64,000 nucleotides of DNA from Ahaetulla prasina. Taxonomy: Eukaryota; Chordata; Lepidosauria; Squamata; Colubridae. The notes beneath the pieces were generated by a model. That model saw only the letters and a program-made list of their open reading frames with translations, was not told where the DNA came from and ran no database searches. Of this stretch, positions 44,901-55,117 are shown in pieces. The position numbers and the translations under genes are program-made. The stretch is taken from assembly GCF_028640845.1 (NCBI RefSeq), contig NC_080543.1:1620667-1684666 (forward strand), in the 5' to 3' direction. The first letter of the stretch is position 1. Each line of letters begins with the position of its first letter.

Positions 44901-47900
44901 CCTGAGTGCCAACAGCTTCCCGTGGATATGGAATCCTGAGAGGCTAAATAATGCCTCCCAACAGCTTATGTGGCTATTTACAAAGCAGGGGAGGAGGATC
45001 AGCTGCTGTAGCATCCTCACATGCAATGCAATGTTTAGACTAGATTTGTCATTATTGTCTTCCTATCTGGGGTGTTGTGTGGGAGATGCTTGTCTGTTTG
45101 AATTCTAAAGTCCCAGAGCAATGTAACTTCTTCATTTTCTATTACTTCATCTATTTTGTGGTCCTGCAGTTACAAGAAGTAACTGCAGGACCACAAAATA
45201 GATGAAGTAATAGAAAATACAAGAAGTAACTGCAGGACCACAAATCAATGCACCATTGTTGCTACTTTGTCTTGCTGTTGCTTGTAGCCAATCTATGCAG
45301 TCATCTTGCTGTAGCTCACCAGGTGGTTTCACTTCTAAAGAAGTTGCCGGAAGCATCTGCATAACACTGAAGATTCCAGGAGAGCAAAAAGGAACTCACT
45401 GCAAACTGCAAAGAACTGGAACTTCGTTCAGTGAATTAAATGGAATCTTACAACTAAAACTCTAAAGCAGGAAGTTACAAGAGAATGTCTATTTGCATTT
45501 GCACAAATACACAATGCCATGGAAGAGGAGGCTAGCACCAAGGTGACCTATAAGATATGTGCTATGTTTGGACTCCCACCCATGGAGGACTTATATTATA
45601 TCTGCCAAGTGCAAACTGATTAGATTGCTGGGGCAGAAAGTGGAAGGTTTAGATTAGAAGAACCTCTAGCCATTCTGAGTCTTAGGCATGAAACTGAGGA
45701 ATAACTTAGAGAGGCAGAAGTCTGTATTCAAAGGGAGAAACAACTACAAGGAAAAATTAAACTCCAGAGGAAAACCAATGGCAACATGTCACCCAGAGGA
45801 CAAAAAAACCAAGAAGAGCGTCCCTGCCAGTGGAGTTGAACAGTCAATTTCATATCCGCCCCCACCCCCAGAAGAAAACCCACAGGGATCTGGAGTAGGG
45901 TCTTCATCAAGTATTCCAGTGACAGGAAGAAGAGTAGCTCAGCTGTCACAAAGAGGTGAAGTCCGCTGAGTTCCTCAAAGAGAAAAACGTGTGGTGGTGC
46001 CTGGCGACTCACTTGGGGTTTGCACAGGGATCAAACGGGGGGAACTTGGGGTCCTAGTGCTGAAGGGCAAGTATGATATTGTAGCTATTACTGTAATTTG
46101 ATGGGGTGGAACCATGACTGGCCATAGTGCTAGAAGGTTATAAATTGTTCAAAAGAAAGAGACCCAACCAAAGAGAGGGAGGAGCTGCAATGCATGCGAA
46201 GAACTACTATATCTACAGAAATATACAATACCAAGGATGAAAGTCACCTTGAAAGTATTTGAGTGAATATTAGGGAGAAAAGCAGTGGCATTGCTATAGG
46301 TGTGTACTACAGGCCATCCAAGCAAGCAGAGGAAATAGACGGACTTTTTGCAAATGAGTTAACTGAAGTGTACAGGAAACCCACCAGTGTGGTAATGGGG
46401 GACATTAACTATCCTGACATCAACTGAGAAACAAACTCTGCAGGGAGTGGGATGTTGAACAGGTTTCTGACTGCGTAGTTGACTGTCTTATCTCCCAAAA
46501 GGTGGAAGGAAGGAACTAGAGGGTCAGCTACACTGATCTTAATTCTTAATAATAGAGACGAAATTGTTGAGAGAGTGGAAGTTGTAGGAATTTTGGGGGA
46601 GAGTAATCATGTTATATTAGAAGTCACCATAATGCAGGCACAGGTAACTGAACAAACTGAACTCAAGACTTCAGCAAGCTAACAGAGAGGTTAGGAAGGA
46701 TTCCATAGATAGAAATCTTAAGCAGGAAAACAGTAGAGAATCTTTGGGATACTCTGAAAACTAAAAAATGGGATAATGAAGACCAAAACAAAACTAAAAC
46801 CGCAGAGAAAGAAAAACGAGACCCCAAATGAGACCCGCAGGGTTGCATGAAGAGCTCGCTGACAAACTGAGGAACAAAAACTACAAGTATAAAAAATGGA
46901 AAAAGGGGCAAATAACTAGAGCAGAATATCAACAAATAGCCAAATCTACAAGGACAGAGTCAGGAAGGCTAAGACTTGCAACAAATGCCAAAAGTAATAA
47001 AAAAGATTTCATTCAATATATAAGGAGCAACGAGGAAATGATCAGTCCATCAATGGAAGAAGATGGCAAGAAGGTGATGGGCAGCAGGGAGAGAGCAGAA
47101 CTACTTAATTCCTTCTTTTGTCTTTACACAAAAGGAAAAAAATAGCCAAACTTATCAAAACCAGCACAGTGAGAAACAGAACAGGAATGCAGGTCAAAAT
47201 AGGCAAGGAACTTATAAGAGAACACTATTTGCTTTGGACGTGTTCAGATCTCTGGGACCAAATGGTATACATCCCAGGGTTAGGGAGTAGATTAGGGTTT
47301 GCCAGCGCTTTGGAAGATAGACTCAAGATTCAGAAGAATCTTGACAGACCTGAGCACTAGGTCCTATCCAACAAGATGCCCTTCAGTGGTGAGAAAAATA
47401 AGGTCCTGTGCCTTAAATCCAAATGTGTAGGTATAGAGTAGGAGGTCCTTGGCTCAACGATAGTAACTATGAGAGGGATATAGGTGTCACTGCTTACGTA
47501 TAAGTCCTCAGTGTGCTGTAGTAGTTGTCAAAAAAGCCAAGACAGTTCTAGGCTGCATCAACAGATACAGTAGCATGAAGATCTTGGGAAATCATAGTAC
47601 TGATTTATACTGCACTGGTGAAACCATACTTGGAATATGGCATCCACTTCTGGTCACCATGATCCCAAAGAGGTGCTGAGACCCTAGAAAGAGCATAGAG
47701 TAGAGCAACAAAGATGATAAGGGGTCTGGAGGAGAAATCAGACAATGAACGGCTAAGGGAATGAGGTTTGTTTAGTCTAATGAAGAGAAGGTTCAGGGGA
47801 GTCACAATAGCAGCCTTCCAATACTTGAGGGGCTGTCACAGGGAAGAGGACATCAATTTATTCTCCAAAGCACCTGAGGGCAGGGCAAGAAGCAATGGGT

Positions 47901-50900
47901 GGAAGCTCATCAGAAGGAGATTCAACCTGGAAATGAGGAATTTCCTGACAGAACAATCAATGGAACGGCTTGCCTCCTGGAGTTTTGGGTACTCCATTGC
48001 TGGAGGTTTTCAAGAAAAGATTCAACATTCATTTGTCTGGGCTGCTATAAGGACTCTTTGCCTTGGAGAGGGGGTTGGACTATAAGATCAAGTTTCCTTC
48101 TAGCCCTAGGAATCTGATTCTTTGTACTGATGGTATTTGCTATCTGTTGCTCTCTTCTCAGTTTAGTTTAGTTTAGTTTTATTAAATTTTTATACCGCCC
48201 TTCTCCCGAGGGACTCAGGGCGGTGCACAGCCAAAGGATAAAAAATATAAAAAATATACAATTAAAACAACAATTTAAAACCGAGCAAATTAGAAAAAAT
48301 GGCCAGTATTAAAAATTTAAAATTTAAAATTCCAAACCCTAAAATGATGATAAAACCCCAGTTAAAATTTAAAAATATTAGGCCAGTCCCGCTTGAATAA
48401 ATAAGTGTGTTTTCAGCTCACGGCGAAAGGTCCGAAGATCAGGCACTTGACGTAATCCAGGGGGAAGTTCGTTCCAGAGCGTAGGAGCTCCCACCGAGAA
48501 GGCCCTGCCCCTGGGGGCCGCCAGCCGACATTGTTTGGCGGACGGCACCCTGAGAAGACCCTCTCTGTGTGAGCGTACGGGTCGGTGGGAGGCATAAGGT
48601 AACAGCAGGCGGTCCCGTAAGTACCGGGTCCTAAGCCATGGAGCGCTTTGAAGGTGGTGACCAAGATCTTAAAGCGCACCCGAAAGACTACAGGAAGCCA
48701 GTGCAAGCCGCGTTCTGGCTTTCTTCTTAAGGCTCGGTCTTGTGCAACCAGAATTAGCCCTCTGGTCTCTTCGATGTTTCTGCTTTTGGCCATTGCCAGG
48801 TTTTGTTATCTGTTTTGCCTTTTGTCTTTTTATATACTGGGGTTGTGTAATACTTTGCCTTGCCATGACTCTATTCTTCATCTGGTTTCTTGTAGGCCAG
48901 TTTGGTCTGTTTCTTCAGGGTAGTTGAGGTTGTCAGCTTGAAGGATGCTTGGATATGGGTAGTGATTGTCTTCATTCAGGCTCTTGAAATTATTTCCATA
49001 GGATATCTTGATTTTTTTATTATTATTATTATTATTATTGTTATTATTATTGTTATTATTATTATTATTTAAAACTTATTATAGCCAGCCACTTCCATAG
49101 CCGCTAGCAACTTACAACTACAAACACAAAACAATAAAAGCCAATAGAAACATACAGCCTACAGGCAGCCTGCGCTAAAGCAATAACAATAATGAATTCC
49201 GACCTGGGCTCCACAAGCACATCAAGGCCAGGCCGGAGCCAAAACTAGGCCTTTAGTTTATGTAGTGTATATCGGAGGTGGAGAGACCCTTTGAGAGCTG
49301 TATGCAAGGAATTTTCATTTTAATGTATGCTGATTAGTGTACATTCAAAGTGACAATACAGTTATTCTAAGTCTAAGTTCAGTGTTTTTCTGAACTCTGG
49401 GAATGAAGGCACCATCTGTATTTCTGGGGGACGCTGTCCCAGAGGTTGGGGGCTGCAGTGGAGAAGGCCTGCGTTCCTTAGTCCCATAAAAGTCAAGAAG
49501 TAATAGAGGGGACATGGAAGGTACCCATAGTGCCACAACATACAGGGTGGGCAGAAACAGCTAGAAACAAGTGGTTTCTTAGGTATCCAGGCATTTGCCA
49601 TAAAGGACTTTACAATGACCAGCACCTCAACCTGAACCCAGAAGCCAATAGGCAACCAATGCAGTTTGCATAGCACTGGTGACACGTGGGTGTACTGGGA
49701 GATCCCCATCACGTTCTTGTGACCACAGCATAGTAACTGTCTGAAGGACCTCCCAGTCGATGAAGGGCAGCAACTGATACACAAAGTGAGCCTGTGCAAA
49801 AGCTCTCCTGGCCACCGCTGCCTCTTGCTCCTGGAGCAGTTGCTGAGAGTCCAGAAGAACCCCCAAGCCACACACCCAGGGGTGAAATCCAGCAGGTTCT
49901 GACAGGTTCTGGAGAACCGGTAGCGGAAATTTTGAGCAGTTCGGAGAACCAGTAGCGGAAATTTTGAGTAGTTCAGAGAACTGGCAAATACCAGAGTATT
50001 TGGCCCCAGAGTGGGGTGGGAATGGAGATTTTGGAATATCCTTCCCCCAGGAGTGGGGAGGGAATGGAGATTTTGTAGTATCCTTCCCCTGCCATGCCCA
50101 CCAAGCCATGCCCACCACACCCACCAAGCCACACCCACAGAACCGGTAATAAAAAAAAATTGATTTCACCACGCACATACCAGTCTTGACAAGGGAGAGA
50201 CTGCCCCATGTGGTCATTCCAGTCTTAGTTCTAGGTTTCCCAACTCTCCCTGTAGATTTTGGCTTCATCCAGGATAAAGTTAATACCTCTGGGATCTGCC
50301 CAGTGCCTACTGGTCAGCAGCCTTTCTGGCTGATCTTTGGTTAGACTCCTCACCTCACTTCTTTCAGTTTGCAGGAGAACCTAAAAACACATCCACTTCA
50401 GGCAAAGAATAGATGGGGGCGAGGCCAGACAGAAGCGGTATTTACCGGTTCTCCAAACTGCTCAAAATTTCCGCTACCGGTTCTCCAGAACTGATCAGAA
50501 CCTGCTGAAACCCACCTCTGATCCATTTGCTTGACCAGATCTGAGCACTGCACAGGCAAAGCTGCCCCCCCCCTGTAGCTACCTAGATGGTGCTGGTGGT
50601 AGTGGCAGTGGTTGTTTAGCCAATTTGTCATTTGTCAAAATTAGCTCCCAATTTTTGTTGGTGTTCGAAGAAAGGGTCAATGCACAGGGACTTAGAAATA
50701 AGGAAATGCAATTGAAATTCTGGGCACCAGAAACTTTTTGGTTCAGCAGAGGCACATCAGGTTACCTTTGCCTGAAGGAGACTCAGAAGACAGGATGCTG
50801 GGTGTTGTTCAGGAATTGGGAAACCCAGGCCTTTGAGGCAAGGGGCAGATGGAGGCTAAGAACTAGGGAGGGGAAAGGAGCCTTTTGGGGTCATGGTTTA

Positions 50901-53900
50901 CTTTGGACTGGCCAGCCTTCTCTCTCTCTTTACATAGGTACTGGCCTCTCTTTGACCAATTTGTCCGCCAGGCCCTCCGCAACAGCAGCTTGTCCATCCA
51001 CCTCCCTGTGGAGGTTTCAGCTTTTGATCTTTATCCTCTGGCCGAGGACGGCACTCTGAGGCCTTTCAATGGCCGTTACCTGCACAGTTACCTCAAGACT
51101 CTTCCTGTGGGCTTCTCAGTGTTGCCGCAGGTACGGTGGAATCCGGAGGTTCCCATTTCCCCTTTCTGATGTGCGGCACAAGTCTGTGTCTCCATGACCT
51201 CTTTTTCCTCCTCTGCAGTATGAGCGGGTGCTTTTTGTACTGAACATGCTACTGGGCTCAGAGCAGCCCATCCTCCTGGTCGGGGAGCCGGGCTGTGGAA
51301 AATCCACCTTTGCTGAGATGCTTGTGCAGCCCAATTACTTGTTTCACCGGGTGTCCCTCACGCCTGCATTCAACACAGTGCACCTGCGTCAACTGCTGCA
51401 CAGGAGGTCTCAGAGCACCCTGCGGGAGAAAGGCCTCTTCCCCACTGGCAAGCCCACTTGGGGTGCAGCGAGCAAAGGACGCTTCCTCTTCTTGATGGAG
51501 GATTTGCACCTGGCTTTTGTCGGTGAGCTCCCCTTCCTTCCTCTCCACCCTCCCTTCTCTAAGATTGGGGAGTGAGCTTGGAAAATGCTGCACAGGTCCC
51601 ATGGTCTTCTGCCTCCTTTTCAGATCCAGTTCGAGGCACCAGCCCTGTGATTGAGTCTCTGCGCCAGACCCTCACCCTCCAGCAGTTCTACCACGCCGAG
51701 ACTCTGGAGCTGCAGCAATGCCCAGCCACAGGTTTCAACTGCTTTGGTACTCTTTCCATCCCAATCACCGGCAGCCTTCCACTTTGTCCTCGTTTTGGCA
51801 GGCTTTTCAGCACGGTGGTGCTACCGGCCATGAACAGGGAGTCTTTGCTCAGCATGCACATTGGCACGGTTTTAACCTGGCTGGAGAAATTCCCTCTGCT
51901 GACCCGGCATCACGAGTTGGCCTCTGCAGTGGTCAAGGCCACCCTGGACACTTACGAAGCAGTGAGAAGAAAGTTCCGCCCCTCCCCTGCCTGCTGCCTC
52001 TTCCAGTTCTCCTTGCATGATGTTGCGAAGGTGATCAAGGGGATGCTTCTGCTGCGGCCCCGTCCAGGGGTTCATCTGAGCACCCCCCTGGAAGACCATG
52101 GTTCCAAGGGGTCAAGCCCCAGGCGCACCTCTGTTATGGGGAGGCCGGCCGTGGGCACAGGGTACACGGCAATACTCAGCACCCGGTTGATCATCCGGCT
52201 TTGGATGCACGAGAGCCTGCGCACCTTCTGTGACCCTCTGCGAGGAAAGCAGCAGCGAGACCTCTGTGAACAGATACTGTTGGAAATCGCCACCACTCTC
52301 TTCTGTGCCAAGCATTGTGTTTTGCGGGTGGTTCCCTCCCTTACTTCCCCTGTTCACACACGCACCACTATTCAGTTTCGCAGCACATCTGACACCTGTC
52401 TGACCACAGTCTCTGTGGCGGAGGAGGACCCCAGAGAGGAGCACCTCCTCTCGACTCTGCAAGCTGAGCCTGAGTTCCCATACAGTAGTGAGATCGGCTA
52501 TCCAAACTCCTGGGATCCTGTGGAGCAGGCCCCAGCCCTGGCACTTGACCCACCCGATCCGCCTCCTTGGGGAGAAGTTGCCCTGGGAGAAACAGAAAAT
52601 GAGGCCCCCGAAACAGAACCCGAAGAAGTGGATGGGGGAAAGAGGCCAAGCAGTGGGAAGCCCAGCCAACTTAGAGTGCCTGAATCTCACGCCACTCCCC
52701 ACCGATCTTTCCTCATGCGAGTCAAACGCCGTACCTCAGGCAGGAAAGACAGTTCTGGCCCGCTGCTGCCGCTTCATCTCCTGCTCCTGCAGGGTGAGTC
52801 CCCAGCAGATATTGTCTTCAGCAAGGACCTGGGCCCTGACTTCTACGGCCCCAGTGCTCACAATCCCTATCAGGAGAAGCTCTGGAAAACCCTAGAGACA
52901 CAGCTGGGCTCTTGCCTGCCCCCTGACTTCTTGTTGTGCTCAGATGTACTGAGGCATGTGGTACGGCTGGCCCGTCTGCTTTGGGGCCCAGACAGGCACG
53001 GAGCCCTGGTATCTTTTGTCCGGTGCACAGGCCGGCAGTCCCTGGTGGCTCTTGTTGCTCGTGCCACAGACACTCTGCTCGTGAACCTGCCAGCAAACGC
53101 TAGTGAGGCAGAGGCATTGGCACTACTGAGGTCGGCAAGCTGGCAGGCTGGAATTACAGGGAGTCGAGTAATGGTGCTGGTGCACTCAGGAGTGAGTGTG
53201 GCCATCTTGCACCAGGTCCTGGCGCTGATGACTGAAGGCACTTGCCCTGGACTCTCTAACCCAGGCGATTCCGTGGCCATCATCCAGGCCATGCTGCAGG
53301 AGAACCAGAGCATCAAGCGCAACATGCGGGAGGACCTTGTGCTGCAGAAGTAAGGAATGGGGAGGAGAGGGGAAGCATCTCTGCCAGAGCAACGGGCAGG
53401 AGCTTCTACAGAGTCCCCTGCTGTCTTGGCCTTGCAGGTTTTTCCAGTTGGTGCGTTCCAACTTGCATGTGTTCCTGCTCTTGGGGACTCCTGGGTCCTT
53501 GGCACTCCCACCCCTCACAGCCACAGCTTTGGCTCAGTCGCTCTGCAGCTTGGAGATCTACCAGAACTGGAGCCAGGAGTCCTTGCTACAGGTGGCCTCC
53601 AAGCACTTGAAGGGCCACTTCAAGAGTGCCATACGGTTTACCCGAGGTTGGTGCCAGCCAAAGCTTTACTTTCTTTGCCTTCAGCCTCACCTTCTAGCTT
53701 CAGGGCAAATGCTGAGAATGCTGCTCTTTCTCCTCTCATTTCCTTACTTTGCACTCAGTTCTCACCCCAAGCAAGAACAGTGTTAAACTTCAGGGTTTAG
53801 GGATCGTGCTCCAGAGAGCAAAAGTCTTGATCTTTCGCTGGCAACTCTGGCTGGCCTCTCCACAGACGGGTGGTCTCCTCACACACCTGAGTTGACCTCC

Positions 53901-54414
53901 TTGTCTCTGAAGGGCAGCCTTTGCTGCCGGCAAAACATTGGGACCATGACCGCTACAGCTTGAAGCCCAACCCGGCCCACCTAATACTGGCCAAGAAAGC
54001 CCATAGCATTCTATTTCCCCAGCACTGCTTTTCCCCTCAATTAAGTCCCAGAGATGCTCACTGTCTTGGTCTCTGTGCTCCCTAACCTTGAAGCCTCTTT
54101 TAGCATATTTTCAGCAAGGGGAGAGACTTCAGGTGTAGAGGGGGTCCTCCCCCTCTTATCACACTTTTGCAAGCTCTCTGAACAGGTGTTCTCCTGTGTT
54201 GCTTGCCAGAGCCCCTGTCCTTGCATGCCCAGAAGGACCTGCTGCACAATATGTCCGTGGCTGCATCCCAGATCCACTCCTCGGCAGCCGATTACGCCTC
54301 CTCCCTGGCCGACAGCCTGCCCCTCATCAGCCCCAAGAGCTTTCTGGATTTCCTGGATTCCTATGTCTACCTGTTGGACAGCCTGCAGGAACAAGTCAAC
54401 AGGAGAGCTGAACG
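26984..54414 (+). CDS. DNHD1: Dynein heavy chain domain-containing protein 1, 5' two thirds (26 exons)
   Basis: Exons: 26984-27696, 27775-27951, 28285-28488, 28620-28730, 28825-28981, 30167-30418, 30586-30729, 30883-30970, 31268-31533, 32220-32463, 32545-32702, 36581-36706, 37106-37382, 37477-37604, 37942-38140, 38338-38429, 38531-38747, 39040-39165, 39476-39573, 39666-42687, 42793-42925, 50938-51130, 51219-51522, 51624-53349, 53438-53646, 54210-54414. All borders are GT-AG and phases join across 9,569 nt, about 3,189 codons (human about 4,750). The order is N-terminal tail, linker, AAA1, AAA2, AAA3, AAA4 and the start of the stalk. The remaining stalk, AAA5, AAA6 and C-terminus are not visible. 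In human the gene is needed for sperm flagellum structure. The ATG has A at -3 and G at +4. Confidence 0.94.
29768..29803 (-). ncRNA. Degenerate hammerhead-like motif (PLE remnant) in DNHD1 intron 5
   Basis: The minus strand reads CTGTGATTATGTGACTTAG then TCGGGTAATGAAGCGTC. It resembles the hammerhead layout of CUGANGA, a stem II hairpin, GAAAC and GUC, but the first box has extra bases and GAAAC is GAAGC. Such sequences are known from Penelope-like terminal repeats. It is not expected to cleave. Confidence 0.4.
32954..32987 (+). repeat. (TG)n microsatellite
   Basis: About 17 uninterrupted TG units in DNHD1 intron 11. Confidence 0.95.
33165..33393 (+). mobile_element. Sauria-type tRNA-derived SINE
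   Basis: The head GGTCTAGTGCTTAAAGCCCC resembles a tRNA A-box region. It is followed by the conserved GGGTGACCTAGGGTCAGCTC and CACAGGGTTGTTGTTGTGAG, and it ends with AATAAAGAGATATAAATAAA units. This is the structure of the squamate Sauria SINE. It lies in DNHD1 intron 11. Confidence 0.85.
33486..33944 (+). mobile_element. hAT-like MITE with perfect 12-bp TIRs and 8-bp target duplication
   Basis: The element starts CAGAGGTGAAAT and ends ATTTCACCTCTG, exact inverted repeats. It is flanked by CCTCAGAT at 33478-33485 and again at 33945-33952. It is 459 bp, has no transposase frame, and contains internal inverted segments (AAAAGCATTTTTT with AAAATGCTTTTAAAAG). It is the best-preserved member of the family in this window. 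Confidence 0.93.
33960..34060 (-). mobile_element. Diverged CR1-like fragment
   Basis: GGTCCTCTTGTCTGACCCC and the following GCTCAGGGCAGAATCC resemble the antisense CR1 3' region. Identification is weak. Confidence 0.35.
34738..35956 (+). mobile_element. L2 LINE, 5' truncated, with ATT tail
   Basis: The second half of the L2 RT is open at 34810-35676 (LFNVYMKPLGEIISGFGVRY, YADDTQLYFSTPG, LRRLHWLPIVFRVRFKVL). The 3'UTR ends ACCGCCCTGAGTCCTTCGGG and then GGCGGTATACAAATTAAAAC, running into the (ATT)n tail. An internal deletion follows KALHPA relative to the copy at 1-3245. It lies in DNHD1 intron 11, in sense orientation. Confidence 0.88.
35880..35956 (+). repeat. (ATT)n microsatellite at the L2 3' end
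   Basis: About 25 uninterrupted ATT units directly follow the L2 3' end, so they are its expanded tail. Confidence 0.95.
39666..42687 (+). CDS. DNHD1: DNHD1 exon 20: linker end, AAA1 and AAA2 modules
   Basis: This single 3,022-bp exon encodes about residues 1260-2267. The linker landmark FLSNEELVAML is followed by the QRCFPGV stretch. AAA1 has a Walker A of GRPDVGKS (1656-1663) in place of the dynein GPAGTGKT, and its Walker B region reads LLLLESFERL where motor dyneins have CFDEFNRI. AAA2 has a canonical Walker A GPSGSGKT (2005-2012) and the WLVLDGAACQEWLEP segment matching dynein AAA2. An acidic/serine insert (about 41150-41240, SSESSEEGEAQP) interrupts AAA1. A fused exon this long is unusual beside neighbours of 90-280 bp. 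Confidence 0.92.
43799..43829 (-). ncRNA. Hammerhead-like core (PLE remnant), inactivated
   Basis: The minus strand reads CTGAAGA, then the perfect hairpin GCTTCT-TGGATG-AGAAGC, then AAAAC. This is the hammerhead order CUGANGA, stem II, GAAAC. The first G of GAAAC, corresponding to G12 and important in catalysis, is A, and the expected GUC is TCC. It is a fossil of a Penelope-like terminal repeat. Confidence 0.6.
45134..45218. repeat. Perfect 40-bp inverted repeat with 5-bp loop
   Basis: The left arm 45134-45173 and right arm 45179-45218 are exact reverse complements around AAGAA. Right after it, 45219-45244 repeats ACAAGAAGTAACTGCAGGAC in direct orientation. The pattern fits a fold-back template switch during replication, or a library artefact. 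Confidence 0.95.
45480..48125 (+). mobile_element. CR1 LINE, internally deleted, degraded
   Basis: In order: an ORF1-like segment with a GDSL-esterase box (VVVPGDSL near 45995), endonuclease pieces (VYYRPSKQAEEIDGLF, VVMGDINYPDI near 46300-46420), an endonuclease-RT linker (NAKSNKKDFIQYIRS near 46980, LLNSFFCLYT near 47105), and then the CR1 3' end (GGGGTTGGACTATAAGATC near 48070). Most of the RT domain, including the catalytic block, is missing. It is in DNHD1 intron 21, in sense orientation. Confidence 0.8.
48150..48715 (-). mobile_element. L2 LINE 3' fragment
   Basis: ACCGCCCTTCTCCCGAGGG followed by ACTCAGGGCGGTGC is the reverse of the L2 3' tail. Sequence from 48420 matches the window start (GGACGGCACCCTGAGAAGAC, GGAGCGCTTTGAAGGTGGTG). 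It carries a TTTAG-rich tail on its left. Confidence 0.87.
49015..49073 (+). repeat. (ATT)n microsatellite with GTT interruptions
   Basis: TTATTATTATT units with scattered TTG, probably a LINE tail. Confidence 0.85.
49075..50400 (-). mobile_element. Unclassified CR1-group LINE 3' region
   Basis: Minus-strand sequence has the layout of an L2-like 3' part (AGCTCTCCTGGCCACCGCTG; GTTGCTGAGAGTCCAGAAG; AATAGGCAACCAATGCAG), with a broken frame resembling FWVQVEVLVIVKSF. It is clearly diverged from the L2 copies elsewhere in the window. A hAT-like MITE inserted into it at 49877. Limits are approximate. Confidence 0.5.
49877..50173 (+). mobile_element. hAT-like MITE, third flanked copy
   Basis: The element starts CAGGGGTGAAAT and ends ATTTCACCACG, flanked by CACACACC (49869-49876) and CACATACC (50174-50181), 7 of 8 identical. 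It contains repeated GAGAACCGGTAGCGGAAATT units and two near-identical GGGAATGGAGATTTTG blocks, so it is another subfamily. Confidence 0.8.
50430..50520 (-). mobile_element. Short hAT-like MITE remnant
   Basis: The minus strand starts CAGAGGTGGGTTTCAGCAGG and has the GGTAGCGGAAATTTTGAGCAG block of the copy at 49877. Only about 91 bp remain, and the flanks do not match. Confidence 0.6.
50938..54414 (+). CDS. DNHD1: DNHD1 exons 22-26: AAA3, degenerate AAA4, stalk start
   Basis: Exon 23 carries AAA3 with Walker A GEPGCGKS (2397-2404) and a Walker B-like FLFLMEDLHLAF. Exon 24 (1,726 bp) continues AAA3 (LPAMNRESLLSMHIGTVL, FQFSLHDVAKVIKGML), then a proline/acidic linker, then AAA4, whose P-loop is reduced to RCTGRQSLV (near residue 2945), keeping only the GRQSL of motor dyneins. 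Exon 25 has NLHVFLLLGTPG, the AAA4 sensor region. Exon 26 has SPKSFLDFLDSYVYLLDSLQEQV, matching the first stalk helix. The last donor, at 54415, opens in phase 2 into the Penelope-like array. Confidence 0.92.
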
Positions 54415-54930
54415 GTGAGTCTGCCTTCTCTCAATTGCAACACTTTCCCAAACCCTGTCACAAGATTATCTAAAATAAGTTTAGGAGTTCGGGTTGTGGT
54501 GCTCTGTTTTTAAAACACCTCCATCCATGCCCACCTTTGCCATTCAGAGTTAGCCTTGCAATGCCTGAAGTGCAGAAAAGGAATGCAAAACAGGAAATTG
54601 GAGGCGAGAGATGAAAGAAAGTGACATTGAATTAAACGTGCACAACCCCCCCCCTTCATACCTTTCCAGGCCTTTCTTCTCCGTCTACCAATTCCTGTCA
54701 TCTCTTCAACTTTTATATTTTTCTGGCAAAATGGATCAAAGCTTATATCCTTTCACTTCTGTCAGACCTGCCCCAGTCTGATTTCCTTCCTTCCTCCCTT
54801 TCTGACCTTTTCTCCTACTCTTGTTTCCCCTGCCTTTCTTTCTTCCTGTCCTTTCCCCTTTTTTTTAAATTTATTTTTGTCACAAAAGTATACACAAACA
54901 ATTGTCATAGATAAAACAACATATTTTGAA

Positions 54931-54931
<1 letters not shown>

Positions 54932-55002
<71 letters not shown>
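54932..55002 (+). repeat. (AT)n microsatellite
   Basis: About 35 AT units directly abut the 3' end of the first PLE copy, possibly its insertion target. They lie in the DNHD1 intron after exon 26. Confidence 0.95.
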
Positions 55003-55007
<5 letters not shown>

Positions 55008-55086
55008 TTCTGAGGTTTTCACGGGTGTTTGTATATAGGTCTTTGGTTGTTGAGTTTTCTCCGTGTAAAATTGGAAGTGTCTTGGC

Positions 55087-55117
55087 GACGTTTCGAAGTC
55101 TCATTCGTCATCTTCAG
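55087..55117 (-). ncRNA. Hammerhead-like core in the PLE terminal repeat
   Basis: The minus strand reads CTGAAGA, TGACGAATGAGACTTC, GAAAC, GTC. The two invariant boxes and the GUC cleavage triplet are present in order. Stem II is poorly paired here, as if a few bases before GAAAC were lost. PLE terminal repeats with hammerhead ribozymes are an established finding; activity of this copy is doubtful. A partial second copy near 60810-60845 lacks GAAAC-GUC. Confidence 0.55.

Larger units (their letters stand above)
42926..50937. other. DNHD1: DNHD1 intron 21, 8 kb, repeat-rich
   Basis: The intron joins phase 2 exons 21 and 22 (TR then YWPLFDQF). Its identifiable content is a hammerhead-like remnant, a perfect palindrome, a CR1 LINE, an L2 3' piece, an ATT microsatellite, an unclassified LINE piece and a hAT-like MITE, each listed separately. 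About 43000-43780 and 43850-45130 hold nothing I recognise. Confidence 0.85.

Noticed and set aside
50430..50520. Complete miniature hAT element with its own target duplication
   Set aside because: The 8-bp flanks (AGGCCAGA and ATCCATTT) do not match and one terminus is poorly conserved.
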